A DNA stretch of 61,611 nt. Source: Acidipropionibacterium thoenii DSM 20276. GTDB taxonomy: Bacteria > Actinomycetota > Actinomycetes > Propionibacteriales > Propionibacteriaceae. This document shows positions 29,929 to 38,285 of the stretch, piece by piece. The notes below the pieces were generated by a model. That model worked only from the letters and a program-made list of their open reading frames with translations, was not told where the DNA came from and did not search any database. The stretch lies in contig NZ_AUHZ01000016.1 in assembly GCF_000423445.1 (NCBI RefSeq), positions 1 through 61,611 of the forward strand. Reading direction: 5' to 3'. Numbering within the stretch: position 1 is the stretch's first letter; the number at the start of each line of letters is the position of its first letter. The position numbers and the translations under genes are program-made.

Positions 29929-30923
29929 CGCGACCTCCACTGCCGGCTTCCGGCGGTGGCCGGCGCCGGCCCGAGGAAGTCATTGATGACCTGGTAGCCC
30001 TCGCGCAACGGCCGGGCGAACCGCGGCAGGGTGATGAACCCATGCAGGGCTGCCGGCACCCGGTGGATGCGCACGGTGTTGCCCGCCGTCTCCAGGGCCC
30101 GTCCGTACGCCTCCCCCTCGTCGCGCAGCAGGTCGAGCTCGGCGGTCACCACCAGGGTGCTGGGCTGGTGGGTCAGGTCGGTGGCCATCAGTGGGGCGAC
30201 CAGCGGGCTGTGCCGGTCGGCGGGATCGCAGGTGTACAGGTCGAGGTAGTCCTGCACCTCGGTATTGGTGAGTCGGTAGTCGCGGCCGTGGTCGCGGACC
30301 GAGGGAAACGGAGAGGTCCTCGGGTCGTGGTCCCAGTGGGTCACCGGGTAGAGCAGGATCTGCCGGTCAGCGCCGCGCTGGCCGCGGTCGCGCAGCAGCA
30401 GGGAGACCACCGCGGCCAGATTCGCACCGGCCGAGTCGCCGATCAGCACGATCCCTGAGGGGTCGGCGATGTCGGCCCGAGCCGGCTCGTCCAGCAGCAG
30501 GTGGGCGACGCGGTAGCAGTCCTGCAGGCCGGCCGGAAAGGGGTACTCGGGAGCCAACCGGTAGTCGACGGAGGCCACCACCGCGCCGGTGAGATCGGCC
30601 ATCGTGGCGCACGCCGGGGTGTAGCTCTCGATGTCCCCGGTCACCCATCCGCCGCCGTGGAAGAACAGCAGGATCTCATCGCGCCGACGCTGCCGGGGTT
30701 CGAAGACCCGCACCGGGATGGGGTGGCTGTCGTCGGCGGCCATGATCTGGCGGTCGAGAGCGCGGTAGCGCTGGGCCGGCAGGGCGGCGAGCTGCCGCTG
30801 GATCCGACGGACCTTCCGGTAGTCCTGGCGGATGTCGAGCCGCGGCGCCGCGAACAGTCTGAGCACCGCCCGGGCGAGCGGACCCACCGGCGGTCGGAGG
30901 GAGGGGGCACGATCGGTTCCCAT
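29925..30923 (-). CDS. Alpha/beta hydrolase (HSL-type esterase)
   Basis: 332 residues from the ATG at 30923. The hormone-sensitive-lipase-like signatures are intact: oxyanion motif HGGGW, nucleophile motif IGDSAGAN, Asp in VVTAELDLLRDEG and His in AALHGF. It is a cytosolic carboxylesterase by family. First gene of the coupled three-gene operon. The longer frame to 31139 is not protein-like. Confidence 0.92.
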   Translation of the reverse strand: MGTDRAPSLRPPVGPLARAVLRLFAAPRLDIRQDYRKVRRIQRQLAALPAQRYRALDRQIMAADDSHPIPVRVFEPRQRRRDEILLFFHGGGWVTGDIESYTPACATMADLTGAVVASVDYRLAPEYPFPAGLQDCYRVAHLLLDEPARADIADPSGIVLIGDSAGANLAAVVSLLLRDRGQRGADRQILLYPVTHWDHDPRTSPFPSVRDHGRDYRLTNTEVQDYLDLYTCDPADRHSPLVAPLMATDLTHQPSTLVVTAELDLLRDEGEAYGRALETAGNTVRIHRVPAALHGFITLPRFARPLREGYQVINDFLGPAPATAGSRQWRSR

Positions 30924-31039
30924 GCCCCCAGCGTAGGGACTGCCCGGACCGGCCACGTCCGTGGTGGGGCCGGCCCGGACCTCACCCGGCTTCCGAGGAG
31001 GATGCTCCGGTAGCCGTGTGAGGGGCCCGATCCCGGAAC

Positions 31040-31602
31040 TCAGGCCTGCGCGGCCAGGGTCTCCTCGATGGTCCTGTTGAATGCGTCGAGATCGCCGGGC
31101 TGGCGCGAGGTGATGAGCCGGTAGCCGTTGGCCGGACACACCTTGACCTCCTGATCCACCCAGGTGGCGCCGGCATTCCTCAGGTCAGCGCTGATGGAGT
31201 GGTAGGAGGTCAGCGTCTTGCCCTTGGCCAGACCTGAATCGACCAGCAGCCACGGGGCGTGACAGATCATCGCGACCACCTTGCCGTCATCGGCGAAGGA
31301 CTTCACCAGCGCCTGGGCGTCGGAGTCGGTCCGCAGGGTGTCGGCGTTGATGGTGCCGCCGGGGACCACGACGGCGTCGTAGTCGGCCACCCTGACATCG
31401 GACAGGGTGGCGTCGGGGTGACCTTCTCACCGGGATCCTTGTCGCCCTCCAGGGTGGCGATCGGATCGGTGCTGGGAGCCGCCACGGTCACCTGGGCGCC
31501 ATGCTCCTTGAGGTAGCGCAGGGGTGAGGTCAGCTCCGAGGTCTCGGTGCCGTAATTCGTCGAGAGGATGAGAATCTTCTTGTCATTCAGTGTGTCTGTC
31601 AT
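31040..31602 (-). pseudogene. DJ-1/PfpI family protein, frameshifted
   Basis: N-terminal half (31602 to ~31415) begins MTDTLNDKKILILSTNYG with a good ribosome site. The C-terminal half, from ~31414 to 31040, lies in another frame and includes ADYDAVVVPGG and the nucleophile-elbow cysteine in MICHAPWLLVDSG. The break is at a run of four G on the plus strand (31415-31418); one more base would join the halves into a normal ~187-residue protein. Family members are glyoxalase/deglycase or protease-like stress proteins. Sequencing error cannot be excluded. Confidence 0.85.
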
Positions 31603-31714
31603 GAACTTCTCCCTTCCACGTTCAACGCTACGTGGCGATCCCGGCCGACTCCAGCGAACACGTGCTCAGCGAACAGTGCTCGGATACCGCCTCCGCCGGG
31701 AATAGCGGTGCCCC

Positions 31715-32299
31715 TCAGGGCCGGCCGCCGACCAGCTCCCCGATCTCGCAGACGACACTGCGCAGCGCCGCCGTGAGCGCCTCTGCTCCCTCGGGGGCCT
31801 GTTCGGACTGCAGGGTGAAAGCCAGGGCCGCGGTGACGACGCTGACCGCCAGCCGGGAGCGGTGGTCCTCCCCGGTGCGCCGGGCGGCCAGCTCCACCAG
31901 GTCGCTGCGGAGCTGATCCATCTGCCGTCCGACGTCGCCGAGCAGTCCCGGCTGGCACACCGCCAGCCGCTTGAGCCCGGCCGCATCGCTGGAGGGCTCG
32001 ACATGACCGCCGAACATCTTGCACAGGTCGGCGATCAGGTCCTGGTCCCTGCCCAGGAACCACTGCCGGTCGGCCTCGGTGATCGGCCGGATGGTCATCC
32101 CGAGCACGGCTGCGACCTTCGACGGGAAGTAGTTGAAGAAGGTCCGCTGGGAGATCTCGGCTGCCTCGCAGATCTGCTCGACGGTGACGCCGTCCAGCCC
32201 GCGTGCCGCAGCCAGCTTCAGCGCCGACTGATGGATGGCCGCCCGGGTGGCCTGCTTCTTGTGCTCCCGCAGACCACCCGGCCTGGTGTCAGCGCTCAC
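31715..32299 (-). CDS. TetR family regulator of the adjacent exporter
   Basis: 194 residues from a GTG at 32299 with AGGAG seven bases upstream. HTH: VTVEQICEAAEISQRTFFNYF followed by PSKVAAVLG. The start lies inside the last codons of the MFS gene (11-base overlap), so the regulator is translated from the same message and would control its own operon, probably through the inverted repeat at 34527-34543. Confidence 0.9.
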   Translation of the reverse strand: MSADTRPGGLREHKKQATRAAIHQSALKLAAARGLDGVTVEQICEAAEISQRTFFNYFPSKVAAVLGMTIRPITEADRQWFLGRDQDLIADLCKMFGGHVEPSSDAAGLKRLAVCQPGLLGDVGRQMDQLRSDLVELAARRTGEDHRSRLAVSVVTAALAFTLQSEQAPEGAEALTAALRSVVCEIGELVGGRP

Positions 32300-34403
32300 T
32301 GCGCTGCTCCTGGCCATCCTCGACGGCCTGGCCGGCCGCATCCGTGTCGGTGGCGTCATCCTCAGCGTGGTGGTCAGGTTCACCGGCGGCCGCAGCGGCC
32401 TCGGCCTGCTGACGGGCATGGTGGGCGCGCTCCTCCAGGGCGGAGCGCTCGCGCAGCGGCGGCACCTTGAAGAACCAGGTGAGCACGAAGGCCAGCAGGA
32501 TGACCCCCAGACCCACCCAGTAGACGGCCCGGGCCGAGGAGGTGAAGCCGTTGAGGAAGGGCTTGGCCAGTGCGTCATCGGCACCGTTGAGGAAGGAGGT
32601 GTCGGAGGTGTCGGCGGTGGATGCCGAACCGGTCCCCGATGCGATCTGGTCGGCCAGCTCCGGGACCACCTGATCCACCACATGGGAGCGCTGTGCGGCG
32701 TCGGAGTAGTTGACGGCCAACTTGCCATCGACCACGCTGACATGCTGCTCCTCGGCGACCTTTGACAGGGCCTGCTGGAGCGCCCGCTGCTGAGCGGCGG
32801 CCGGCAGGGATGCCGTCTCGGCGCTCACCTGCGCAGTGACCTTCTGAGTGGCCTGATCGAGGCCCTTCGCGTAGCTCTGCTGGATCCTGTCGGTGATCGG
32901 CGACCACATCGTGTCCATGATCGCCGCGTTGTTCGGCGCAGCGGCGACCTTGGGATCCAGTGCCGCGTCGAGGGCGGCAGTCAGGGTGGGGCGATCGGCC
33001 ATCGCGGTGCCGATATTGGTCGGCATCACCGAGAACAGCACCGACAGCAGCACTGCGGTGCCCAGCGTCCCGCCGATCTGGCGGAAGAAGGTCGACGAAC
33101 TGGTAGCCACTCCCATGTCCTTGCCGGGCACCGCGTTCTGGCTGGCCTGGGTGAGGGCCTGCATCAGCAGGCCGAGGCCGAGACCGAGCACGAACATCCC
33201 GATCAGGACGTGCCAGAGCGGGCCGCCGAGGGCCCACAGCAGCACCAGGTAGCCGCATGCGGTGATCCCGGTGCCCACCGGCGGGAACCACTGGTACCTG
33301 CCTGTCCGGGCGATGATGACGCCGGCCATGATCGAGGAGATCATCAGGCCCAGCATCATCGGCAGGGTCGCGAAGCCGGACTCGGTCGGCGTCAACCCCA
33401 CCACGATCTGAAGGTAGAGCGGGATCGTCATCATCGCGCCGAACATCCCGAACCCGATCAGCAGGCCGAGCACCGAGGCCCAGGAGAAGGCCCGGTAGCC
33501 GAACAACCGCAGCGGAATGATCGCATCATCACCGACAGCGTGCTCGATGAGAACGAAGGCGACCAGCGAGACTGCCGAGACGACGTAGCAGAGGATGGCT
33601 GCCAGCGACGTCCAGCCCCACTCGCGTCCCTGCTCGGCGACCAGCAGCATGGGAACAAGAGCCAGCACGACGGTGGTGGCTCCCCACCAGTCCACCCGGG
33701 CGCGCTCGTTGGCATTGAAGCTCGGAAGGTGCAGGAAGAGAAAGACCATGATGACGGCGAGCACACCGACCGGCACATTGACCAGGAAGACCCAGCGCCA
33801 TCCGGAGATCCACAGGATCTGGGAGGCGTCGGCGAAGAGGCCGCCGAACAGCGGACCGACCACCGTCGAGATCCCGAAGACGGCCAGGAAGTAGCCCTGA
33901 TACTTGGCCCTCTCGCGGGGGGCGAGCATATCGCCCATGATCGCCAGGGGCAGGGACATCAGGCCGCCGGCGCCGATCCCCTGAAAAGCCCTGAAGGCCG
34001 CCAGCATCAGCATCGAGGTGGAGCAGGCCGAGGCCAGCGAGCCCAGCACGAAGATCACGATCGCGATGAGGAAGAGCGGCCGACGGCCGAACATGTCGGA
34101 GAGCTTGCCGTAGATCGGCGTCATGATCGTGGAGGTGATGAGGTAGGCGGTGGTCACCCAGGCCTGCTTGTCGAGGCCGTTGAGATCATCGCCGATGGTG
34201 CGGATCGCCGTGGAGACGATCGTCTGGTCCAGCGAGCTGAGGAACATCGCGGTCATCAGGGCCAGCACCACGAGCATGATCTGGCGCTGACTCATCAGAG
34301 CGCCGTGACCCTGGCTCGCGGGACCTCTGCCGGTGGGCCCGTGCCCACTCGCAGCAGAGGTCTGCGGCACCCCCGCCGCGGCGGTTGGAATTTCTGCGGT
34401 CAC
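32289..34403 (-). CDS. DHA2 (EmrB/QacA-type) MFS drug exporter with large C-terminal extracytoplasmic insert
   Basis: 704 residues from a GTG (AGGA six bases upstream). Fourteen helices are expected: motif SSLDQTIVSTAI in helix 1 and motif A GKLSDMFGRRP between helices 2 and 3. Between the last two helices is a ~170-residue hydrophilic, Ala/Gln-rich segment, predicted outside, and the tail after helix 14 is charged. It probably exports hydrophobic toxic compounds. It overlaps its TetR gene. Confidence 0.92.
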   Translation of the reverse strand: MTAEIPTAAAGVPQTSAASGHGPTGRGPASQGHGALMSQRQIMLVVLALMTAMFLSSLDQTIVSTAIRTIGDDLNGLDKQAWVTTAYLITSTIMTPIYGKLSDMFGRRPLFLIAIVIFVLGSLASACSTSMLMLAAFRAFQGIGAGGLMSLPLAIMGDMLAPRERAKYQGYFLAVFGISTVVGPLFGGLFADASQILWISGWRWVFLVNVPVGVLAVIMVFLFLHLPSFNANERARVDWWGATTVVLALVPMLLVAEQGREWGWTSLAAILCYVVSAVSLVAFVLIEHAVGDDAIIPLRLFGYRAFSWASVLGLLIGFGMFGAMMTIPLYLQIVVGLTPTESGFATLPMMLGLMISSIMAGVIIARTGRYQWFPPVGTGITACGYLVLLWALGGPLWHVLIGMFVLGLGLGLLMQALTQASQNAVPGKDMGVATSSSTFFRQIGGTLGTAVLLSVLFSVMPTNIGTAMADRPTLTAALDAALDPKVAAAPNNAAIMDTMWSPITDRIQQSYAKGLDQATQKVTAQVSAETASLPAAAQQRALQQALSKVAEEQHVSVVDGKLAVNYSDAAQRSHVVDQVVPELADQIASGTGSASTADTSDTSFLNGADDALAKPFLNGFTSSARAVYWVGLGVILLAFVLTWFFKVPPLRERSALEERAHHARQQAEAAAAAGEPDHHAEDDATDTDAAGQAVEDGQEQRSER

Positions 34404-34526
34404 TGCGTTCCTGCGATTCTCATTCGAGCAGGACAGGGGCAGGTCCGAGGTGTCAACGCGGGGACGTGCCCCGCGTCCCTGCGGGTCGCCCGGGGAAACC
34501 TCCGGGCTGGAGCAAAGCTAGCTCAA

Positions 34527-34543
34527 TTTGCACAGTATGCAAA
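34527..34543. promoter_or_regulatory. Possible TetR operator upstream of the MFS gene
   Basis: TTTGCA (34527-34532), five-base gap, TGCAAA (34538-34543): a perfect inverted repeat about 125 bases before the MFS start. On the minus strand a -35 like TTGCAT and a -10 like TAGCTT flank or overlap it with a 16-base spacer. The element stands out as AT-rich in a GC-rich region. Confidence 0.45.
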
Positions 34544-34633
34544 AATTTCGCCCCGAGCATGGCATCGGCCAGCTCGGGGCGAGACTCTCCGAGCCGCTGG
34601 GACGGGGATCATCCCGGACTCGACAGGACCGCC

Positions 34634-34671
34634 AGCGGATCGCCTGCCTCACGCAGCGGAGGCGATCCGCT
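34634..34671 (-). terminator. Hairpin overlapping the gap stop codon
   Basis: AGCGGATCGCCT (34634-34645) pairs with AGGCGATCCGCT (34660-34671). The upper arm lies in the last codons of gap and the loop contains the stop codon. Likely a U-less terminator. Confidence 0.55.
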
Positions 34672-35653
34672 CGGAGAACTCCACCATCCGGTTGGAGAAT
34701 CCCCACTCGTTGTCGTACCAGCCCAGCACCTTGACCTGCCTGCCGATCGCCTTGGTGAGCGGCGCGTCGAAGATCGAGGAGTGCGGGTTGCCGACGATGT
34801 CGGCCGAGACGATCGGGGCGGTGGAGTACTGGAGGTACTTCATGAGCGGCTCGGAGGCGGCTGCCTTGGCGAAGGCGGCATTGATCTGCTCGACAGTGGC
34901 CGTGGTGGCCAGTTCGGCGGTCAGATCGGTGATCGAGCCGTCGGGTACCGGGACCCGCAGGGCGAAGCCGGTGAGCCGGCCGTCCAGCTCCGGGATCACC
35001 GCGCCGATCGCCTTGGCGGCCCCCGAGGTGGTCGGGATGGTCGACAGGGCGGCGGCCCGGGCGCGCCGCAGATCCTTGTGAGGAGCGTCATGGAGACGCT
35101 GGTCGCCGGTGTAGGCGTGCACCGTGGTCATCAGGCCCGACTCGATGCCGAAGGTGTCGTTGAGCACCTTGGCCAGTGGGGCCAGCGAGTTGGTGGTGCA
35201 GGAGCCGTTGGAGAAGACGTCGGAGGCGCTCGGGTCGAGGGTGTCGTCGTTGACGCCGAGCACGAAGGTGGGGACGTCGTTGCCGGCCGGAGCGGAGATG
35301 ATGACCTTCCTCGCCCCTCCCCTCAGGTGCAGCAGGGCCTTGTCCCTGGCCGTGAAGCGGCCGGTGGACTCGATGACGACGTCGGCCCCGTGGTCTCCCC
35401 AGGCGATGGCAGCCGGGTCGGGCTCGGAGAGCACCGCGATCCTCCGGCCCGCGACGGTGAGGGTGTTGCCCTCCACCCCGACGCCGTCCAGATGGCCCGA
35501 GATGGAGTCCCACTCCAGTAGGTCGGCCAGGGTGGCGGCGTCGGTGAGATCGTTGACGGCCACCACCTCGACGTCGGTGTCGTTGGCCAGGGCGGCGCGC
35601 AGGTAGTTGCGCCCGATCCGGCCGAAGCCGTTGATTCCAATACGAACAGTCAT
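34649..35653 (-). CDS. gap: Glyceraldehyde-3-phosphate dehydrogenase
   Basis: 334 residues. Rossmann motif INGFGRIGRNYLRAAL at the N-terminus, catalytic cysteine in SNGSCTTNSLAPL (usually NASCTTN), HAYTGDQRLHD, and WYDNEWGFSNR at the C-terminus. It oxidises glyceraldehyde 3-phosphate with NAD and phosphate. It starts one base after the stop of a TetR gene and is not followed by pgk or tpi, so it is probably an accessory isozyme rather than the gap-pgk-tpi enzyme. Confidence 0.95.
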   Translation of the reverse strand: MTVRIGINGFGRIGRNYLRAALANDTDVEVVAVNDLTDAATLADLLEWDSISGHLDGVGVEGNTLTVAGRRIAVLSEPDPAAIAWGDHGADVVIESTGRFTARDKALLHLRGGARKVIISAPAGNDVPTFVLGVNDDTLDPSASDVFSNGSCTTNSLAPLAKVLNDTFGIESGLMTTVHAYTGDQRLHDAPHKDLRRARAAALSTIPTTSGAAKAIGAVIPELDGRLTGFALRVPVPDGSITDLTAELATTATVEQINAAFAKAAASEPLMKYLQYSTAPIVSADIVGNPHSSIFDAPLTKAIGRQVKVLGWYDNEWGFSNRMVEFSERIASAA

Positions 35654-35654
35654 G

Positions 35655-36332
35655 TCAGTTGTCCTTTCGGGATAACGCTGATGACCCGTTGGGGTCGGGG
35701 TGAGCTGTGGCGATCCGATCCGGTGCGGCGTCGGCGCTGCCGGTGGCAGCCGGCCGGGACCCGGCCGCGCTGCCCCGGACTGCGTCCAGGAGGTCCACCG
35801 CACCCTGGCGGGCCTGGTCGAAGGGAGCCCGGTCCTGGGCGGCGATCGCCAGGACGTAGCCGCCCTGGATGGTCGCCGTCATGAGATACGCGAGTCGACC
35901 GGCATCGACATCGGCGGGGAGCTCTCCTCCTCGAACGGCCTCCTCGATCACCGCGACGAGACTGTGGTGAATCGTCTCGAAGGATGCCCTGATCGGTGCC
36001 AGCATGCCTGGATCTGCCACCACCTCCGGGTCCTGGGTGAGCCTGCCCACCTTGCACCCTCGCAGCGGATCGCTGTCACGGCTCAGGTAGCTCGTGAGCC
36101 GCTCCATCGGATCGCCGGGGTTGTTGAGGATCTCGAGGTTGGCAGGCAGCGAGGTCTCGCAGTTGTGCCGGATCGCGGCCATGCCCAGATCCCGTTTCGA
36201 CGGGAAGTGGTAGTACATGCTTCCCTGTCCCACCCCCGAGCGTTCACGCACCTCACGAGGGCTGGTCGCGGCATAGCCGCGCTCCCAGATGAGGTCGCTC
36301 ATCGTGTCGATGAGGTTCTCCTTGGAGTTCAT
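35655..36332 (-). CDS. TetR family regulator cotranscribed with gap
   Basis: 225 residues: HTH region SPREVRERSGVGQGSMYYHF with PSKRDLG, then a ligand domain containing one Cys in LRGCKVGRL. The C-terminal ~35 residues are disordered (A/G/S/P-rich). No ribosome binding site precedes the ATG, and the promoter at 36340-36368 places the transcript start at the initiation codon, so the message is probably leaderless. The stop is followed after one base by gap. Confidence 0.9.
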   Translation of the reverse strand: MNSKENLIDTMSDLIWERGYAATSPREVRERSGVGQGSMYYHFPSKRDLGMAAIRHNCETSLPANLEILNNPGDPMERLTSYLSRDSDPLRGCKVGRLTQDPEVVADPGMLAPIRASFETIHHSLVAVIEEAVRGGELPADVDAGRLAYLMTATIQGGYVLAIAAQDRAPFDQARQGAVDLLDAVRGSAAGSRPAATGSADAAPDRIATAHPDPNGSSALSRKDN

Positions 36333-36339
36333 GGTCTGT

Positions 36340-36368
36340 ACTGTACCTACCTAGAGGTACACAAACAA
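36340..36368 (-). promoter_or_regulatory. Promoter with operator in the spacer, TetR-gap operon
   Basis: On the minus strand, -35 TTGTTT (36368-36363), a 17-base spacer, -10 TACAGT (36345-36340), then seven bases to the ATG of the TetR gene. The palindrome TGTACCT-N6-AGGTACA (36342-36361) fills the spacer and reaches into the -10. A repressor bound there would exclude RNA polymerase: classic autoregulation. Confidence 0.7.
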
Positions 36369-36407
36369 GGGGGCACGTCGGCGGCCTCGGACGCGGTAGG
36401 TCTGCCA

Positions 36408-37457
36408 TCACCTCCGACCCTGCGGCGCACCACCCAGGTCACCCCGGAGGCGCCCAGCCGAGAGATAGCGCGCCACCCGGGAAACCTCCTGATCGGGGTC
36501 CTCGGCCAACTCGAGCAGGACCGCCGTGGCCCCCTCCCCGGGGATCTCGCCGAGGGCCTGGACGATCCTGCTGCGGCCGGCCGGATCCGCCACCGCCAGC
36601 TGCTCGACCAGCTCCCGGGTGATCCTGCCGGCCGCCCGGGCCGAGTGGGAGGCGAGATCCCCCAGCGCCTCGGCGGCCTCGACATCGGACTGCCCCGCGA
36701 CGACCAGGTGCACCAGCGGTGTGCAGATCACCGGCAATGGGAGGCCGGGCGAGGGGATGTCGCGGGAGACCAGGAGGATCGCGGCGAGCCCGGCGGTCGA
36801 CGGGTCGGCGTCAGCCAGTGCCCCGACCAGGGCATCGGCCGCGGCGGGACCATCGATCTCACCGAGGGCGTGAACGGCCCGTCGCCGCACGGCGGTCACG
36901 GCGTCGGACAGGTGCGCGGCGAGGGTCGGCACTGCGGCCTCCCCCGCCCGCGCGATCGCCCAACGCAGCGATCCCGCCACTGCCTCCTCCGGCTCAGACA
37001 GGTAGATACCGATCAGCAGATCGGGCGCAGCCGCAGTGATCCCAGAGCGGAGCGCCGCGGCCTGGCGTTCGCCCGACCGCCCGGAGCGCAGCCCGGAGAG
37101 GAGGTCGACGGCGCTCAGCGCCTCCTGCCAGCTGTGGGGACCGCTCGACTCGATCTCCCGCAGTCGGGTCAGCAGCTCGCGCTCCGCCGCGATCCGCCGC
37201 ACCGTGCGATCGATGAGTTCGGAGAGCATCCGTGCGGCGTCGAAGCCGGGATCGTCGAGGGCCCTGCCGACCTGCTCGAGGGAGAGCCCGAGGCTGCGCA
37301 GGGCCTCGACACGGAACAACCGGCGCAGATCCTCGGGCTCGTATCGCCGGTACACGCTGCCGATCCGTCCCGAGGGCCGCAGGAGGCCGATCCGGTCGTA
37401 GTAGTGCAGCATCCGAACACTCACTCCCGAACGCCGCGACACCTCCCCGATGAGCAT
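36408..37457 (-). CDS. MerR-type regulator with C-terminal HEAT repeats
   Basis: 349 residues. Residues 1-70 are a MerR winged HTH (MLIGEVSRRSGVSVRMLHYY then YRRYEPEDL) with a dimerisation helix to ~110. Residues ~120-340 form HEAT-like helical repeats (AVRRRAVHALGEIDGPAAADALVGAL, seen in pieces such as RRRAVHALGEIDG and GRSRIVQALGEIPGEG). The HEAT part replaces the small-molecule domain of TipA-like proteins. It is 13 bases downstream of another HEAT-repeat gene. Confidence 0.88.
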   Translation of the reverse strand: MLIGEVSRRSGVSVRMLHYYDRIGLLRPSGRIGSVYRRYEPEDLRRLFRVEALRSLGLSLEQVGRALDDPGFDAARMLSELIDRTVRRIAAERELLTRLREIESSGPHSWQEALSAVDLLSGLRSGRSGERQAAALRSGITAAAPDLLIGIYLSEPEEAVAGSLRWAIARAGEAAVPTLAAHLSDAVTAVRRRAVHALGEIDGPAAADALVGALADADPSTAGLAAILLVSRDIPSPGLPLPVICTPLVHLVVAGQSDVEAAEALGDLASHSARAAGRITRELVEQLAVADPAGRSRIVQALGEIPGEGATAVLLELAEDPDQEVSRVARYLSAGRLRGDLGGAPQGRR

Positions 37458-37470
37458 CAGGTCGTCCGCA

Positions 37471-38124
37471 TCATTCGGGCACCCCCATCACCCAGACCCT
37501 CAGCGCCTCCTCACGGGCGGCGTCGAATCCGAGATCGGGGTCGACAATGAGCCGCTGGATGGTCTCGGCATGCAGCGCCGCCTGGGACCCGGCGGTCTCG
37601 GCCGCCGCTGCCAGGACGGCCTCACCGGCCTCCCCCAGCTCCAGGTAGGCCCGGGCCAGGCTGAGCTGCATGGTGTGGTCACCACGCCCCAGCTGCCCGG
37701 CCAGGCGTCGCGCCAGCCGCTCACGCTGATCACCGGGCACCAGCGCAGCAGCCGCCCGCCAGGCGGCACGAGCCACCTCGTCATCGCGATCAGCGATGAA
37801 GGCATCGCTGACCGCCGGCCAGCCGCGCGGATCCCCGATCTTCGACAAGGCATGCAGAGCCTGGGCCCGGGCCTGCGGATTCGCCGAGTCGAGCTCGCCG
37901 AGCAGAGCCGGCACCGTCTCGTCGCTGGGATGGCTCAGCAGGGCCCAGACCAGCATGTCCCGGACGAAGAAGTCCGGCTCGACCCCGCAGCGGCGGATCA
38001 GGACCGCGACATCGCCCGGCTCCGGGTGGGTACCGGCGGTCATCGCGACCTGCAGCCTGGTCGCCGGCGAGAGGGCCTCGAGTGCTCGCGCGAGTTCGGA
38101 CGGGGTGTGGTGGGCAGTACTCAT
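37471..38124 (-). CDS. HEAT-repeat protein
   Basis: 217 residues from the ATG at 38124 (AGGAGG eight bases upstream). Alpha-helical repeats such as VRDMLVWALLSHPSDETVPA and ARAQALHALSKIGDPRGW identify HEAT/PBS-lyase-like repeats. No catalytic motif or signal peptide. Probable operon with the MerR-HEAT regulator; the two may interact through like repeats (inference). Confidence 0.85.
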   Translation of the reverse strand: MSTAHHTPSELARALEALSPATRLQVAMTAGTHPEPGDVAVLIRRCGVEPDFFVRDMLVWALLSHPSDETVPALLGELDSANPQARAQALHALSKIGDPRGWPAVSDAFIADRDDEVARAAWRAAAALVPGDQRERLARRLAGQLGRGDHTMQLSLARAYLELGEAGEAVLAAAAETAGSQAALHAETIQRLIVDPDLGFDAAREEALRVWVMGVPE

Positions 38125-38285
38125 GGGAATCGCCTCCTGACGATCGAGCCGCATCATCAGCGACAACATCGCACGGTGCCACGACCATTCCCCCGCCGGG
38201 TGTTCTCTGACCGCGAGCGGGCACCGAGACCTGCGGCCCCCGGGCTACCGTGGATGCGACGACCGCCGCCGACCAGGAGACCCAG

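Noticed and set aside
34518-34706. Small minus-strand gene upstream of the MFS gene
   Set aside because: It overlaps the gap 3' end and the operator region and has no ribosome site or similarity.
33210-35081. 623-codon open frame on the plus strand
   Set aside because: It crosses the MFS gene, an intergenic gap and the end of gap on the opposite strand and resembles no protein.
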